A stretch of 64,000 nt of DNA from Allobosea sp. Root381. GTDB taxonomy: Bacteria; Pseudomonadota; Alphaproteobacteria; Rhizobiales; Beijerinckiaceae. How positions within the stretch are numbered: the stretch's first letter is position 1; every line of letters begins with the position of its first letter. Under the pieces are notes generated by a model. It searched no databases. It was not told the origin of the DNA and saw nothing but the letters and a program-made list of their open reading frames with translations. Below, piece after piece: positions 23,730 to 32,414 of the stretch. The DNA is taken from contig NZ_LMJT01000005.1 of assembly GCF_001429395.1 (NCBI RefSeq), positions 1 through 64,000 of the forward strand, read 5' to 3'. A program made the position numbers and the translations under genes.

Positions 23730-24209
23730 ATGGTCGAATTCATTCTCCGGTCCGTCGTGATCGGCATCGGCGCGACGGCGCTGCTCGATCTTTGGGCGCA
23801 GGTCCTGAAGCGCGCCTTCGGCATGCCAGCGCCGAACTGGGCGATGGTCGGGCGCTGGTTCGCGCATCTGCCGCGCGGCCGCTTCCTGCATGACGATATC
23901 GCCCGCTCCGAGCCGGTCGCGAACGAACTCGCCATCGGCTGGATGGCGCATTACGCCGTCGGCATCCTGTTCGCCGGCATCGTCCTGGCGATCTGGGGGG
24001 TCGGCTGGGCGCATGCCCCGACCTTCCTGCCGGCGCTGATCGTCGGCCTCGCCACCGTCGGCTGCGGCTGGTTCATCCTCCAGCCCGGCATGGGCGCCGG
24101 GATCGCCGCCTCGAAGCGCTCCAACGCCAACACCTTGCGCCTGATGAACATCGTCGGCCACACCGTCTTCGCGATTGGCCTCTACGGCACCGCACTGCTC
24201 ACCCGCTGA
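23730..24209 (+). CDS. DUF2938 family inner-membrane protein
   Basis: 159 residues with four hydrophobic segments (about 5-22, 70-90, 96-120 and 138-157) and the family signature GIGATALLDLWAQVLKRAFGMPAPNWAMVGRW near the N-terminus. The function of the family is unknown. It lies 35 bases before the amidohydrolase, on the same strand. Confidence 0.85.
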   Translation: MVEFILRSVVIGIGATALLDLWAQVLKRAFGMPAPNWAMVGRWFAHLPRGRFLHDDIARSEPVANELAIGWMAHYAVGILFAGIVLAIWGVGWAHAPTFLPALIVGLATVGCGWFILQPGMGAGIAASKRSNANTLRLMNIVGHTVFAIGLYGTALLTR

Positions 24210-24244
24210 ACCCGTTTCCTGCAAGCACCTGTCGAGACAGTCCC

Positions 24245-25480
24245 ATGGCCAGCACGCTCTTCACCAACGCCCGCATCGTCGACGGCACCGCTCCGGAAGC
24301 CGGCTCGCCCGTCAGCGTCCTCGTCGAGGGCGGCACGATCCGCGAGGTCAGCAAGTCGGTCGCCTCGGCCAAGGCCAAGGTCATCGACCTCAGGGGCAAG
24401 ACGCTTATGCCCGGCCTGATCGACGCCCATGTCCATGTCATCGCCGGCGTCGCCGATCTCGGCCGGAACGCCGCCCTGCCCGATTCGCTGGTCGCAGTCC
24501 GTTCGCTGGTGATCATGCGCGACATGCTGATGCGCGGCTTCACCACGGTGCGCGATGTCGGCGGCGCCGATTTCGGCCTGAAGCAGGCGACCGAGGAGGG
24601 CAACTTCCCGACGCCGCGCCTCGTCATCTCCGGCAAGGCGCTGAGCCAGACCGGCGGCCATGCCGATTTCCGCGGCCGCTACGACGACCGCTCGACGCCG
24701 GTCACCGGCCACAAGCTCGGCGCGCTCGGCCGCGTCTGCGACGGGCTCGACCAGGTCCGCCGCGCCGCGCGCGAGGAGATCAAGGGCGGCGCGGACTTCA
24801 TCAAGATCATGGCCAATGGCGGCTGCGCCTCGCCGACCGACCCGATCCATTTCCTCGGCTTCTCCGTCAGCGAACTGGAGGCGATCGTCGAGGAGGCGCG
24901 CATGGCCGGCACCTATGTCTCGGCCCATGTCTATACCGACGAGGCGATCCGCCGCTGCGTCGAGGCCGGCGTGCATTCGCTCGAGCATTGCAACCTGATC
25001 GAGGCCGAGACGGCGAAGCTCGCCGCCTCGAAGGGCGCGGTCGCGGTGCCCACCCTCGTCACCTACGACAAGCTCGTCTCGGACGGGCCGAAGCTTGGCT
25101 TCCCGCCGGATTCGGTCGCCAAGGTCGATGTCGTGCGCTCAGCCGGCATGAACTCGCTTGCGGTCATGAAGCAGGCCGGCCTCGCCATGGCCTATGGCAG
25201 TGACCTGCTCGGCGAGATGCACAAGTATCAGTCCGAGGAGTTCGTGATCCGCGGCCGGGCTCTGCCGGCGCATGAGGTCATCGCCTCCGCCACCCATGTC
25301 GCAGCGAAGCTGCTCAGGCTCGAGGGCAAGATCGGCACCGTCGCGGCCGGCGCCCATGCCGACCTGATCGTCGTCGACGGCGACCCGCTGACGGACCTCT
25401 CGCTGCTGACCCGCCAGGGCAGGCACATCCCGCTCATCATGAAGGGCGGCGCCTTCGTGAAGCGGGTCAGCCTGGGCTGA
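24245..25480 (+). CDS. Metal-dependent amidohydrolase (imidazolonepropionase/prolidase-like)
   Basis: 411 residues. Metal ligands of the amidohydrolase TIM barrel are visible: His62 and His64 in LIDAHVHV, the Lys in FIKIMANGG (carbamylated in binuclear members), His in VSAHVYTDEA, His in SLEHCN, and Asp in AYGSDLLGEMH. The N- and C-terminal beta sandwich (TNARIVDGT, then ADLIVVDGDPL) is typical. Related enzymes hydrolyse Xaa-Pro dipeptides or cyclic amides; the substrate here cannot be named. Confidence 0.88.
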   Translation: MASTLFTNARIVDGTAPEAGSPVSVLVEGGTIREVSKSVASAKAKVIDLRGKTLMPGLIDAHVHVIAGVADLGRNAALPDSLVAVRSLVIMRDMLMRGFTTVRDVGGADFGLKQATEEGNFPTPRLVISGKALSQTGGHADFRGRYDDRSTPVTGHKLGALGRVCDGLDQVRRAAREEIKGGADFIKIMANGGCASPTDPIHFLGFSVSELEAIVEEARMAGTYVSAHVYTDEAIRRCVEAGVHSLEHCNLIEAETAKLAASKGAVAVPTLVTYDKLVSDGPKLGFPPDSVAKVDVVRSAGMNSLAVMKQAGLAMAYGSDLLGEMHKYQSEEFVIRGRALPAHEVIASATHVAAKLLRLEGKIGTVAAGAHADLIVVDGDPLTDLSLLTRQGRHIPLIMKGGAFVKRVSLG

Positions 25481-25488
25481 GCCTCGCC

Positions 25489-25576
25489 GTCATTGCGAGC
25501 GAAGCGAAGCAATCCAGAGGCGGCAACGCTCCGCGTCACCCTGGAGTGCTTTGTCGCTGCGCTCCTTGCAATGACG
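25489..25576. repeat. Long palindromic interspersed repeat, copy 1
   Basis: The left arm begins CGTCATTGCGAGCGAAGCGA and the right arm is its imperfect reverse complement, ending CTTGCAATGACG. It fills the whole gap between the convergent amidohydrolase and GNAT stops, so it may also terminate both transcripts. A second copy is at 35225-35306. Confidence 0.85.
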
Positions 25577-25583
25577 CGGGCGC

Positions 25584-26384
25584 TTACACTCCGTCTTCGA
25601 TGATCCGGGTCTCGTAGGCGTAGAGCTTGCGGAAGCCGAGGCTCTCATAGAGGCGGAGCCCGACCGCGTTGCTCTGGTCGACCTGCAGATAGGCGGCGTC
25701 GCAGTCCTGCAATCGCGCCCAGCCCATCAGCCCGAGGATGAGCCGGCGCCCCAGCCCCTTGCCACGATGATCGGCATCGACGATCACCGAGCCGATCTCG
25801 GCCATGCCGCGCTCGGCGACGCTCATGCCGTAGCCGACCGGCTCGCCCTCGATCACGAGCGTCGCGAATGCCGCGGGAAGGCGGACCTTCTCGACGATGG
25901 CCGCGAGCTGCGCCGCATTCGCCTTCGGCCCGGTCTGTTGCGACGCCACGCCGGCGATCCATTCCTGGCTCGGGCGCGCCTCGATCTGCAGGTCGGGCTC
26001 GGGAGCAGGTAAGGTTTCGTCGAGCCCGCCGATCATGCCGAAAGACGCGTCTCTGACCCTATAGCCCCGCGCCAGCGCGGCCGCGCGCGTCGCTTCGGCC
26101 ACGAGCGGCGTCAGCCGGAGGCAGGGCGGCAGCCCGTCGGCGCGGTAGAGTTCCTCGATGAAGGCGAATTCGTCCTCGGTCAGCTCGGCGCCGGGACGCA
26201 ACGGCGAGGCCGAGTTGGCCCGGCCGGAATAACCGCTGGCGAAGCGCAGCACCCAGTCGCCGATCACCAGCGTCGCCGGCGCCGGCCAGGCATTGACGAT
26301 GCGCCGCTCGCATTCGACCACGAGGCGCAGATCGTCGCGGGCCGCCTCCTCCTGGCCGAGCCCCGCCTGAAACTGCGTCATCAT
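25584..26384 (-). CDS. GNAT-family N-acetyltransferase
   Basis: 266 residues from the ATG at 26384 (AGGAGG upstream), overlapping the cupin gene stop. The C-terminal half has the acetyl-CoA loop VDADHRGKGLGRRLILGL and the following SNAVGLRLYESLGFRKLYAYE. The N-terminal half is a degenerate second GNAT-like unit (NAWPAPATLVIGDWVLRFASGYSGRANS). This two-part form is widespread in alphaproteobacteria. The substrate is unknown. Confidence 0.88.
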   Translation of the reverse strand: MMTQFQAGLGQEEAARDDLRLVVECERRIVNAWPAPATLVIGDWVLRFASGYSGRANSASPLRPGAELTEDEFAFIEELYRADGLPPCLRLTPLVAEATRAAALARGYRVRDASFGMIGGLDETLPAPEPDLQIEARPSQEWIAGVASQQTGPKANAAQLAAIVEKVRLPAAFATLVIEGEPVGYGMSVAERGMAEIGSVIVDADHRGKGLGRRLILGLMGWARLQDCDAAYLQVDQSNAVGLRLYESLGFRKLYAYETRIIEDGV

Positions 26385-26857
26385 GCGCCTCCTGAAGGCT
26401 TGCGCGGGGTCGGCCGCCAGTCGGGCGGCGCCATTTCGAAGGACGAGAACACGAAGCCCGGCGCCACCGTGCAGCCGACCAGCGTCCAGGCGCCAAGCGA
26501 GGTCGCGCTCTGCCAGCAGCCCGCCGGCACGACGAATTGCGGCCTCTGCCCGGCCGCCAGATCGGTGCCCAGATGATGCGCCGAGGCGTCGTGACCGTTG
26601 GGCGAGACGGTGATCACCAGCGGCGCGCCGGCATAGTGGTGCCAGATCTCGGCGGCATCGACGCGATGCCATTCAGACGTTTCTCCGGTGTCGAGCAGAT
26701 AATAGATCGCCGTCGAAACGCTGCGCCCCTCGGTCTCCCGCGGATCGCGAAAGGTCTCGCGGTAATGCCCACCCTCGGGATGCGGCTTGAGATCGAGCAG
26801 GCTGATCACCTCGGCGGCGGTCAGCCCGTTGAGTGTCGGGGCCATGGCGTCGCTCAA
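26381..26857 (-). CDS. Cupin_5 (DUF985) protein
   Basis: 158 residues with the family signature LDLKPHPEGGHYRETFRD, then TAIYYLL, SEWHRVDAAEIWHHYAG and FVVPAGCWQSA, and a conserved C-terminal CTVAPGFVFSSFEMA. The His/Glu in these strands could bind metal or a sugar. The start overlaps the glyoxalase stop and its stop overlaps the GNAT start, giving a coupled three-gene operon. Confidence 0.9.
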   Translation of the reverse strand: MSDAMAPTLNGLTAAEVISLLDLKPHPEGGHYRETFRDPRETEGRSVSTAIYYLLDTGETSEWHRVDAAEIWHHYAGAPLVITVSPNGHDASAHHLGTDLAAGQRPQFVVPAGCWQSATSLGAWTLVGCTVAPGFVFSSFEMAPPDWRPTPRKPSGGA

Positions 26858-27618
26858 AAGCGGTTCTTGGCTTCGCGCAGCGCGGCGAAGACATCGCCTG
26901 CCGGTGCGCCGACGAGCCCGACCGAAGCCGCGAGCGCGCCCTCGCCCGCCCTGAAGAACGGGTTGGTCGCAGCCTCCTCGGCAACGGTGGTCAGCGCCCA
27001 GAAGCGCGCTTCCGCCTTCGCCGCCTCCGCTTCCGCCAGCCTGGCTTTCAACACGGAGTTGGACGGGTCGACCGACGCCGCGAAGCGGGCATTGGAGAGG
27101 GTGTAGTCATGGCCGCCGAGCAGGCGGGTGTCGCCGGGCAGCGCCATGAGGCGCGACAGCGAGGTCCACATCGCCGCCATCTGGCCGGGCTGCACGCGCC
27201 CGCATCCCATCACGAAGACGACGTCGCCGACCAGCGCGAGCTTCGCCCCGAGCGAGACGAAGCTGAGATGGCCGTCGGAATGGCCGGGCGTATGCCAGAT
27301 CTCGAAGCTCTCGCCGCCGAGCGAGACGCTGTCGCCCTCCTTCAGGACGCGGTCGAGCGGCGCGGAATCCGCCGCATCGGCCGGGCCGCAGACCCGGGCG
27401 CCGGTCGCCCGCTTCAGCTCGGCCACGCCCTGCGTATGGTCGAAATGGGCGTGGGTGACGAAGATGTCGGTGATCGCCCAACCACTGGCCTTGGCCGCAG
27501 CGAGCACATGCCCGGCATCGGGAACGTCGACCGCCGCGCAGGCCCTGGTCGCGGGGTCGAAGAGCAGCGCGCCGGCATTATCGCTGAGCGTGCGGAAAAC
27601 CTGGAGTTCGAGCGGCAT
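26854..27618 (-). CDS. gloB: Hydroxyacylglutathione hydrolase (glyoxalase II)
   Basis: Hydrolyses S-D-lactoylglutathione to D-lactate and glutathione, the second step of methylglyoxal detoxification. 254 residues from the ATG at 27618. The metallo-beta-lactamase metal motif THAHFDHTQG is at about residues 55-64, further ligands are His in TPGHSDGH and Asp in LVGDVVF, and LLGGHDYT supplies the last. It diverges from the methyltransferase gene, an arrangement common in this order. Confidence 0.93.
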   Translation of the reverse strand: MPLELQVFRTLSDNAGALLFDPATRACAAVDVPDAGHVLAAAKASGWAITDIFVTHAHFDHTQGVAELKRATGARVCGPADAADSAPLDRVLKEGDSVSLGGESFEIWHTPGHSDGHLSFVSLGAKLALVGDVVFVMGCGRVQPGQMAAMWTSLSRLMALPGDTRLLGGHDYTLSNARFAASVDPSNSVLKARLAEAEAAKAEARFWALTTVAEEAATNPFFRAGEGALAASVGLVGAPAGDVFAALREAKNRF

Positions 27619-27749
27619 GGGTAGCTCCGGAAAACGGCTGACCCTCTGGTGAATAGCGAATGGCGCGGCCCGAGGCGAGCCTCGCGCGCGGCTGGCGCCA
27701 TGCCGTCCGCCCTTGCGCGCATCGGGTCGCCACCGCATCTTCCCGCTGC

Positions 27750-28517
27750 ATGTCTCTCGATGTCGCCGATCTGCGAGCCTTCTATGCCAGCCCGCTGGGC
27801 CATGTGGCGCGTCGCTTCATCGGCACGGCGATGCTCCGCTTCTGGCCCGACTGCGCCCGCCAGCGCGTGCTCGGGCTCGGCTACGCGACGCCTTATCTCT
27901 CGGTGCTCGGCGCCAGGGCGGAGCGCGTCATCGCCTTCATGCCGGCGGCACAGGGCGTGGTGAACTGGCCCACAGTGCACCTCTCCGCCTCGGCGCTGGT
28001 CGAGCCGACGCTGCTTCCGTTGCCGACCGCCTCTGTCGACCGGGTCGTCCTGGTCCACGCGCTGGAGGAGACCGAAAGCCCTGACGACCTGGTCGAGGAG
28101 GTCGGCCGCGTGCTCTCGCCGGGCGGGCGGATGATCCTGGTCGTGCCGAATCGGCGCGGCCTGTGGGCACGGATGGATTCCACCCCCTTTGGGCAAGGCC
28201 GCCCGTTCAGCCGCTCGCAGCTCGAAACCCTGCTGCGCGTGGCGGAGTTCGCGCCGGAAAACTGGGCCGAAACCCTCTATGTGCCGCCGCTGCGGCGGCG
28301 GCTGCTGATGCGCTCGGCAGCGGCCTGGGAGCGTGTCGGGGCCGGGCTCGTTTTGCCCTTCGCGGGGGTTCACGTCATCGACGCAACCAAGCAGGTCTAC
28401 CGCCGCGTCCCGCTGCGGGCGACGCGCCGCAGCTTCGCCTTCCGCCCCATCCTGCTGCCCCAGGCGACACCCACGCCGCGCAACGGCAGCACCCGCGACG
28501 CTTCGCCGCCGGGTTGA
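27750..28517 (+). CDS. SAM-dependent methyltransferase-like protein
   Basis: 255 residues from the ATG at 27750 (MSLDVADLRAFYASPLGHVARR), the usual start of this rhizobial family. Motif I is weak (VLGLGYATPYL). DRVVLVHALEETESPDDLVEEVGRVLSPGGRMILVVPNRRGLWAR covers motifs II-III of class I methyltransferases. The substrate is unknown. It is divergent from gloB. Confidence 0.85.
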   Translation: MSLDVADLRAFYASPLGHVARRFIGTAMLRFWPDCARQRVLGLGYATPYLSVLGARAERVIAFMPAAQGVVNWPTVHLSASALVEPTLLPLPTASVDRVVLVHALEETESPDDLVEEVGRVLSPGGRMILVVPNRRGLWARMDSTPFGQGRPFSRSQLETLLRVAEFAPENWAETLYVPPLRRRLLMRSAAAWERVGAGLVLPFAGVHVIDATKQVYRRVPLRATRRSFAFRPILLPQATPTPRNGSTRDASPPG

Positions 28518-28625
28518 CAAAAAAGCCGCGTCGCGACCAAGGTCCGCCGCTTTTCGCGAGCCCCATTCCGCAGGACACCTTCGGGTTGCGGGACCGGGCC
28601 GGTGCGGAACCTGAACTGGATCACG

Positions 28626-29579
28626 ATGCGAAGCTATCTGGATTTCGAGAAACCGGTCGCCGAATTCGAGGCGAAGGCTGACGAATTGCGGGCCCTCGAG
28701 GCCAAGGGCGAGGGCTACGCGCTCGCCGAGGAGATCGGCCGGCTCGACGCCAAGGCCTCCCAGGCTCTGAAGGACCTCTACGCCGCACTGACGCCCTGGC
28801 AGAAGACGCTGGTCGCGCGCCACCCGCAGCGGCCGCACTTCAAGGATTATTGCGCCGCGCTGATCGAAGAGTTCACGCCGCTGGCAGGCGACCGCAGCTT
28901 CGGTGAAGACGAGGCCATCGTCGGCGGCTTCGGCCGCTTCCGCGGCGAGCCGGTCTGCATCATCGGCCAGGAAAAGGGCGACTCGACCGAGACCCGCATC
29001 CGGCACAATTTCGGCATGGCCAAACCCGAGGGCTATCGCAAGGCGGTGCGGCTCGTCGAGCTCGCCGACCGTTTCGGACTTCCCGTCCTTAGCTTCGTCG
29101 ACACCGCCGGCGCCTATCCCGGCATCGAAGCGGAAGAGCGCGGCCAGGCCGAAGCGATCGCTCGCTCGACCGAAGCCTGGCTCGGCCTGCGCACCCCGAG
29201 CGTCGCCCTGGTGATCGGCGAGGGTGGATCGGGCGGCGCCATCGCGATCGCGGCTGCCAGCCGCGTCATGATGCTGGAGCACGCGATCTATTCGGTGATC
29301 TCGCCGGAAGGCGCGGCCTCGATCCTCTGGCGCGACACCGGCCGCGCCCAGGATGCCGCGACCGGCATGAAGATCACCGCCCAGGACCTTCTGAAATTCG
29401 GCGTCATCGACAAGATCGTCAGCGAGCCGACCGGTGGGGCGCATCGCGACCGGGAGGCCTCGATCGGCCGTGCCGGCGATGCGCTGGCGGCGGCGCTGGC
29501 CGAATTCGCAGGTCTTTCGGCAGAGCAGATCATCGACCAGCGCGCCGAGAAGTTCCTGGCGATCGGGCGCAACCTCTGA
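28626..29579 (+). CDS. accA: Acetyl-CoA carboxylase carboxyltransferase subunit alpha
   Basis: With AccD transfers the carboxyl group from biotin to acetyl-CoA, the first committed step of fatty-acid synthesis. 317 residues from the ATG at 28626 (MRSYLDFEKPVAEFE, the family's normal start). Crotonase-like motifs GQEKGDSTETRIRHNFGM, FVDTAGAYPGIEAEERGQ and IGEGGSGGAIAI are intact. Confidence 0.97.
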   Translation: MRSYLDFEKPVAEFEAKADELRALEAKGEGYALAEEIGRLDAKASQALKDLYAALTPWQKTLVARHPQRPHFKDYCAALIEEFTPLAGDRSFGEDEAIVGGFGRFRGEPVCIIGQEKGDSTETRIRHNFGMAKPEGYRKAVRLVELADRFGLPVLSFVDTAGAYPGIEAEERGQAEAIARSTEAWLGLRTPSVALVIGEGGSGGAIAIAAASRVMMLEHAIYSVISPEGAASILWRDTGRAQDAATGMKITAQDLLKFGVIDKIVSEPTGGAHRDREASIGRAGDALAAALAEFAGLSAEQIIDQRAEKFLAIGRNL

Positions 29580-29746
29580 TCCGGAGGCCGGATTTACCCA
29601 GCTTTCACCATGTGGCGTTAACTGCTGCCCCTGTGGTAAGGAAGCTTCAAGGCTAACGCTTCCACAATCGGCCGGTGGGCATAATTCGGCCGCCTTGCGA
29701 AGTCACAGGTCGCGCTCCTGGCCGGCCGATCAATGGGATTGACGAC

Positions 29747-31159
29747 GTGGCAATCAAGCAACTCGCGCTCGTGGCTTTTGTTGCATTGTCCCTGGGCGCC
29801 TGCGAGGAGGACCGCTATCGCGGCGCCGCCCGCCACCAGATCCCCATTCCTGCCGCGACCTATGCGCTGATGTCCGAGAAGGGCATGAGCAAGGACCAGC
29901 CGATCCTGATCCGCTCCTACAAGAAGGAATCGGAGCTCGAGATCTGGAAGCGCAAGGCCGATGGCCAGTACGCGCTACTGAAGAGCTACCCGATGTGCCG
30001 CTGGTCCGGGCAGCTCGGCCCGAAGAAGCGTGAGGGCGACCGCCAGGCACCGGAGGGCTTCTACGCCATCAGCCCGGCGCAGATGAACCCGAACTCCTCC
30101 TTCTACGTTTCGTTCAACATGGGCTATCCCAACGCCTATGACCGCTCGCACGGGCGCACCGGCGCGCATCTCATGGTGCATGGCGCCTGCTCCTCGGCCG
30201 GCTGCTACTCGATGACCGACGACCAGATGGGCGAGATCTACGCGCTGGTCCGCGAGGCGCATAACGGCGGTCAGAGGGCCATCCAGATGCAGGCGCTGCC
30301 CTTCCGGATGACACCGCAGAACCTCGCCAAGCACCGGCTCGATTCCAACATCGCCTTCTGGAAGAACCTCAAGGAAGGCGCCGATTACTTCGAGATCGCC
30401 AAGGACGAGCCGCAGGTCGGCGTCTCCGGCGGCCGCTATGTCTTCAACGGCAACGGTGACTCCTCCGTAACCGTTGCCGTGCAGCGGAAGCGCCAGCAGG
30501 ACGAGGTCGAGGTCGCGGCGCTCGTCGCCAAGGGCACGCCTGCGGTCAAGCTGCTCTATGACGATGGCGACCAGCATGATTCGTTCAAGCGCACCCTTGT
30601 CGCCGGCGGCTCCGACGCGCTCAATCGCGAGGCCTCCTGGGCGTCCCGCGACGTGGGCGTCAGCCGCCCGGACGCACTGACTGGCGGCCCGCGCGTCGCC
30701 GTCCTCGACGACAAGGGCAACACGAAGGCGACCTTCCGGGCGACATCCGCGGACAGCAGTGCCGTGCTCGCGGCAGCCGGCGCTGCGGCCGCCGAGCCGC
30801 CCGCCGCCAAGCCCGAGCCGGTCAAGCCGGAGCCGGCGAGAGCCGCTCCCCCGGCCCCGGCGACGACGCAGCTCGCCAGGGTCCAGCCGGGCGCTGCCGC
30901 CCCTGCCCCGGTCAGCGGCACCTTCACCACCGCCTCCGAGGAGAGCGAGCCCTTCTATCGCCGTGCGCTCAGCTTCATCCCGCTGATCGGCGCCTCCAAG
31001 CCGGCAGTCGCGGCGGAAGAACAACCGGTCGCTTCGGCCGTGCCGACGGCACCGACCAATATCCGCGCGCCGCTGCCGCCGCGCCGCGCCGACAAGCTGC
31101 GCACGACCCAGTTGAACCAGCCGGACGCGGCTTTCGCGAGCCAGTCCACGACACGCTGA
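29747..31159 (+). CDS. L,D-transpeptidase (YafK-type) lipoprotein
   Basis: 470 residues from a GTG at 29747, chosen because the lipobox LSLGAC then falls at residue 18-19; an ATG frame opens at 29675. The catalytic domain (about 40-230) has the YkuD motif HGACSSAGCYSMT, with the nucleophilic Cys in SAGC and the upstream His. Such enzymes build or edit meso-DAP cross-links or link proteins to peptidoglycan. The long C-terminal region is Pro/Ala-rich and basic (about 340-470), possibly a wall-spanning linker. Confidence 0.88.
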   Translation: MAIKQLALVAFVALSLGACEEDRYRGAARHQIPIPAATYALMSEKGMSKDQPILIRSYKKESELEIWKRKADGQYALLKSYPMCRWSGQLGPKKREGDRQAPEGFYAISPAQMNPNSSFYVSFNMGYPNAYDRSHGRTGAHLMVHGACSSAGCYSMTDDQMGEIYALVREAHNGGQRAIQMQALPFRMTPQNLAKHRLDSNIAFWKNLKEGADYFEIAKDEPQVGVSGGRYVFNGNGDSSVTVAVQRKRQQDEVEVAALVAKGTPAVKLLYDDGDQHDSFKRTLVAGGSDALNREASWASRDVGVSRPDALTGGPRVAVLDDKGNTKATFRATSADSSAVLAAAGAAAAEPPAAKPEPVKPEPARAAPPAPATTQLARVQPGAAAPAPVSGTFTTASEESEPFYRRALSFIPLIGASKPAVAAEEQPVASAVPTAPTNIRAPLPPRRADKLRTTQLNQPDAAFASQSTTR

Positions 31160-31237
31160 CGCTCCCGGCGCGCCTCATGGGGCGTGTTCGAAATGCAACA
31201 TCCGGATGCTTAGTCCGCTCAGATCAAATCTGAGGCG

Positions 31238-31267
31238 CAAAGGCCCCGCCCTGCGGGGCCTTTGCTT
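31238..31267 (+). terminator. Rho-independent terminator after the L,D-transpeptidase gene
   Basis: A twelve-base stem (CAAAGGCCCCGC / GCGGGGCCTTTG) with a CCT loop, followed by CTTATT. Confidence 0.8.
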
Positions 31268-31403
31268 ATTCTCCAGGCACTCCTGCCAAAAGCTCGTCTT
31301 GCCGAAAATCGCGACTGGACGACTTGATCACGGTGCAAATGCGCCGGGACGCGTGCATTTCGCCCCTTCAGTCCCGGCATCGGCCCTTGGCACGGAGCGG
31401 ATC

Positions 31404-32321
31404 ATGGACTTCGGCTACCTGCATTCCTCGATGACTGGCCTGGCGTTCTCCCTCGCGATCTGCGCCGGCTCTACGCAGGCATCCGATCTGCCGAGCGGCA
31501 AGGGCGCACCGCCCGCCCCGGTGCCGCCGAGCATCACTTGGTTCGACGTCGCCATCAGCGTGAAGGCGATGACCGACTACAATTTCCGCGGCATCTCGCA
31601 GACCGACCGCAAGCCCGCGGTCCAGGGCGGCGCCGAGCTGCAGATCTACGACAACCTGTTCTATCTCGGCATCTACGCCTCGAATGTCGATCTTGCGACG
31701 CGTCCCGATGCCGAAATCGACTTCTATGGCGGTATCCGCCCGAAATTCGGCAACCTCGCCTTCGATTTCGGTGTCTGGCAGTACTACTACCCGGGCGAGC
31801 GCGCCTTCATCGATACCGCCGGGCTGCACTGGACGCCGAAGAACACCGACTTCACCGAAGTCTACGGCAAGGTCTCCTACACCTTCGCCGAGAGCCTGAC
31901 GGTCGGCGCCAACCTCTTCCACGCCTGGGACTGGCTCGGCACCGGCGCGAGCGGCACCTACGGCTCGATCACGGCGAAGTACGCGCTGCCCTTCCTCGAA
32001 GGCCTCACCGTCTCGGGCGAACTCGGCCGCTACTGGCTCGGCACCACCAACCTCGCCATCTGGTCGACCGTGCCGCCGACCAATCTGCCGGACTACACCT
32101 ACTGGAACGCCGGCCTCTCCTACACCTGGAGGAACCTGACGGCGGATGTCCGCTATCACGACACCGACCTCTCCAAGGCCGATTGCTTCCTGCTGACGGC
32201 CGATCCCCGCGGCGTCAACACGGGTTCCGGCCGGTCGAAATGGTGCGGCGCGACAGTGGTCGGCACGCTCTCCTTCGACATCACCGCGAGCAGCCTCGGC
32301 ATCTTCGCTCCGGTGAAGTAG
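31404..32321 (+). CDS. TorF-family putative outer-membrane porin
   Basis: 305 residues from the ATG at 31404 (GGAGCGGATC directly upstream); the frame is open to 31206 but lies across the terminator. Signal peptide about 1-24. The mature start has a Pro/Gly linker, then the family motif VKAMTDYNFRGISQTDRKPAVQGG, and alternating strands rich in Tyr/Trp (YLGIYASNVD, DFGVWQYYYPG). Barrels of this family are found in many proteobacteria. A ligand is not known. Confidence 0.87.
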   Translation: MDFGYLHSSMTGLAFSLAICAGSTQASDLPSGKGAPPAPVPPSITWFDVAISVKAMTDYNFRGISQTDRKPAVQGGAELQIYDNLFYLGIYASNVDLATRPDAEIDFYGGIRPKFGNLAFDFGVWQYYYPGERAFIDTAGLHWTPKNTDFTEVYGKVSYTFAESLTVGANLFHAWDWLGTGASGTYGSITAKYALPFLEGLTVSGELGRYWLGTTNLAIWSTVPPTNLPDYTYWNAGLSYTWRNLTADVRYHDTDLSKADCFLLTADPRGVNTGSGRSKWCGATVVGTLSFDITASSLGIFAPVK

Positions 32322-32356
32322 AGCGAGCCCTCGTTGCAGCTCGGCTGACAAGGACC

Positions 32357-32388
32357 AAAAAGGCCGCTCCCTCAGGGGCGGCCTTTTT
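32357..32388. terminator. Bidirectional terminator
   Basis: A fourteen-pair stem (AAAAAGGCCGCTCC / GGGGCGGCCTTTTT, one G-T pair) with a CTCA loop. A-run and T-run on both sides allow it to work for the porin gene and for hemH. Confidence 0.85.
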
Positions 32389-32414
32389 GCATGATCAGCA
32401 ATGATGGACGGCGT

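Noticed and set aside
27414..29444. A 676-codon minus-strand frame over the methyltransferase and accA
   Set aside because: Shadow frame; accA on the plus strand is unambiguous.
31206..31403. Upstream extension of the TorF-type porin frame
   Set aside because: It runs across a strong terminator hairpin, and the ATG at 31404 has a good ribosome site followed by a signal peptide.
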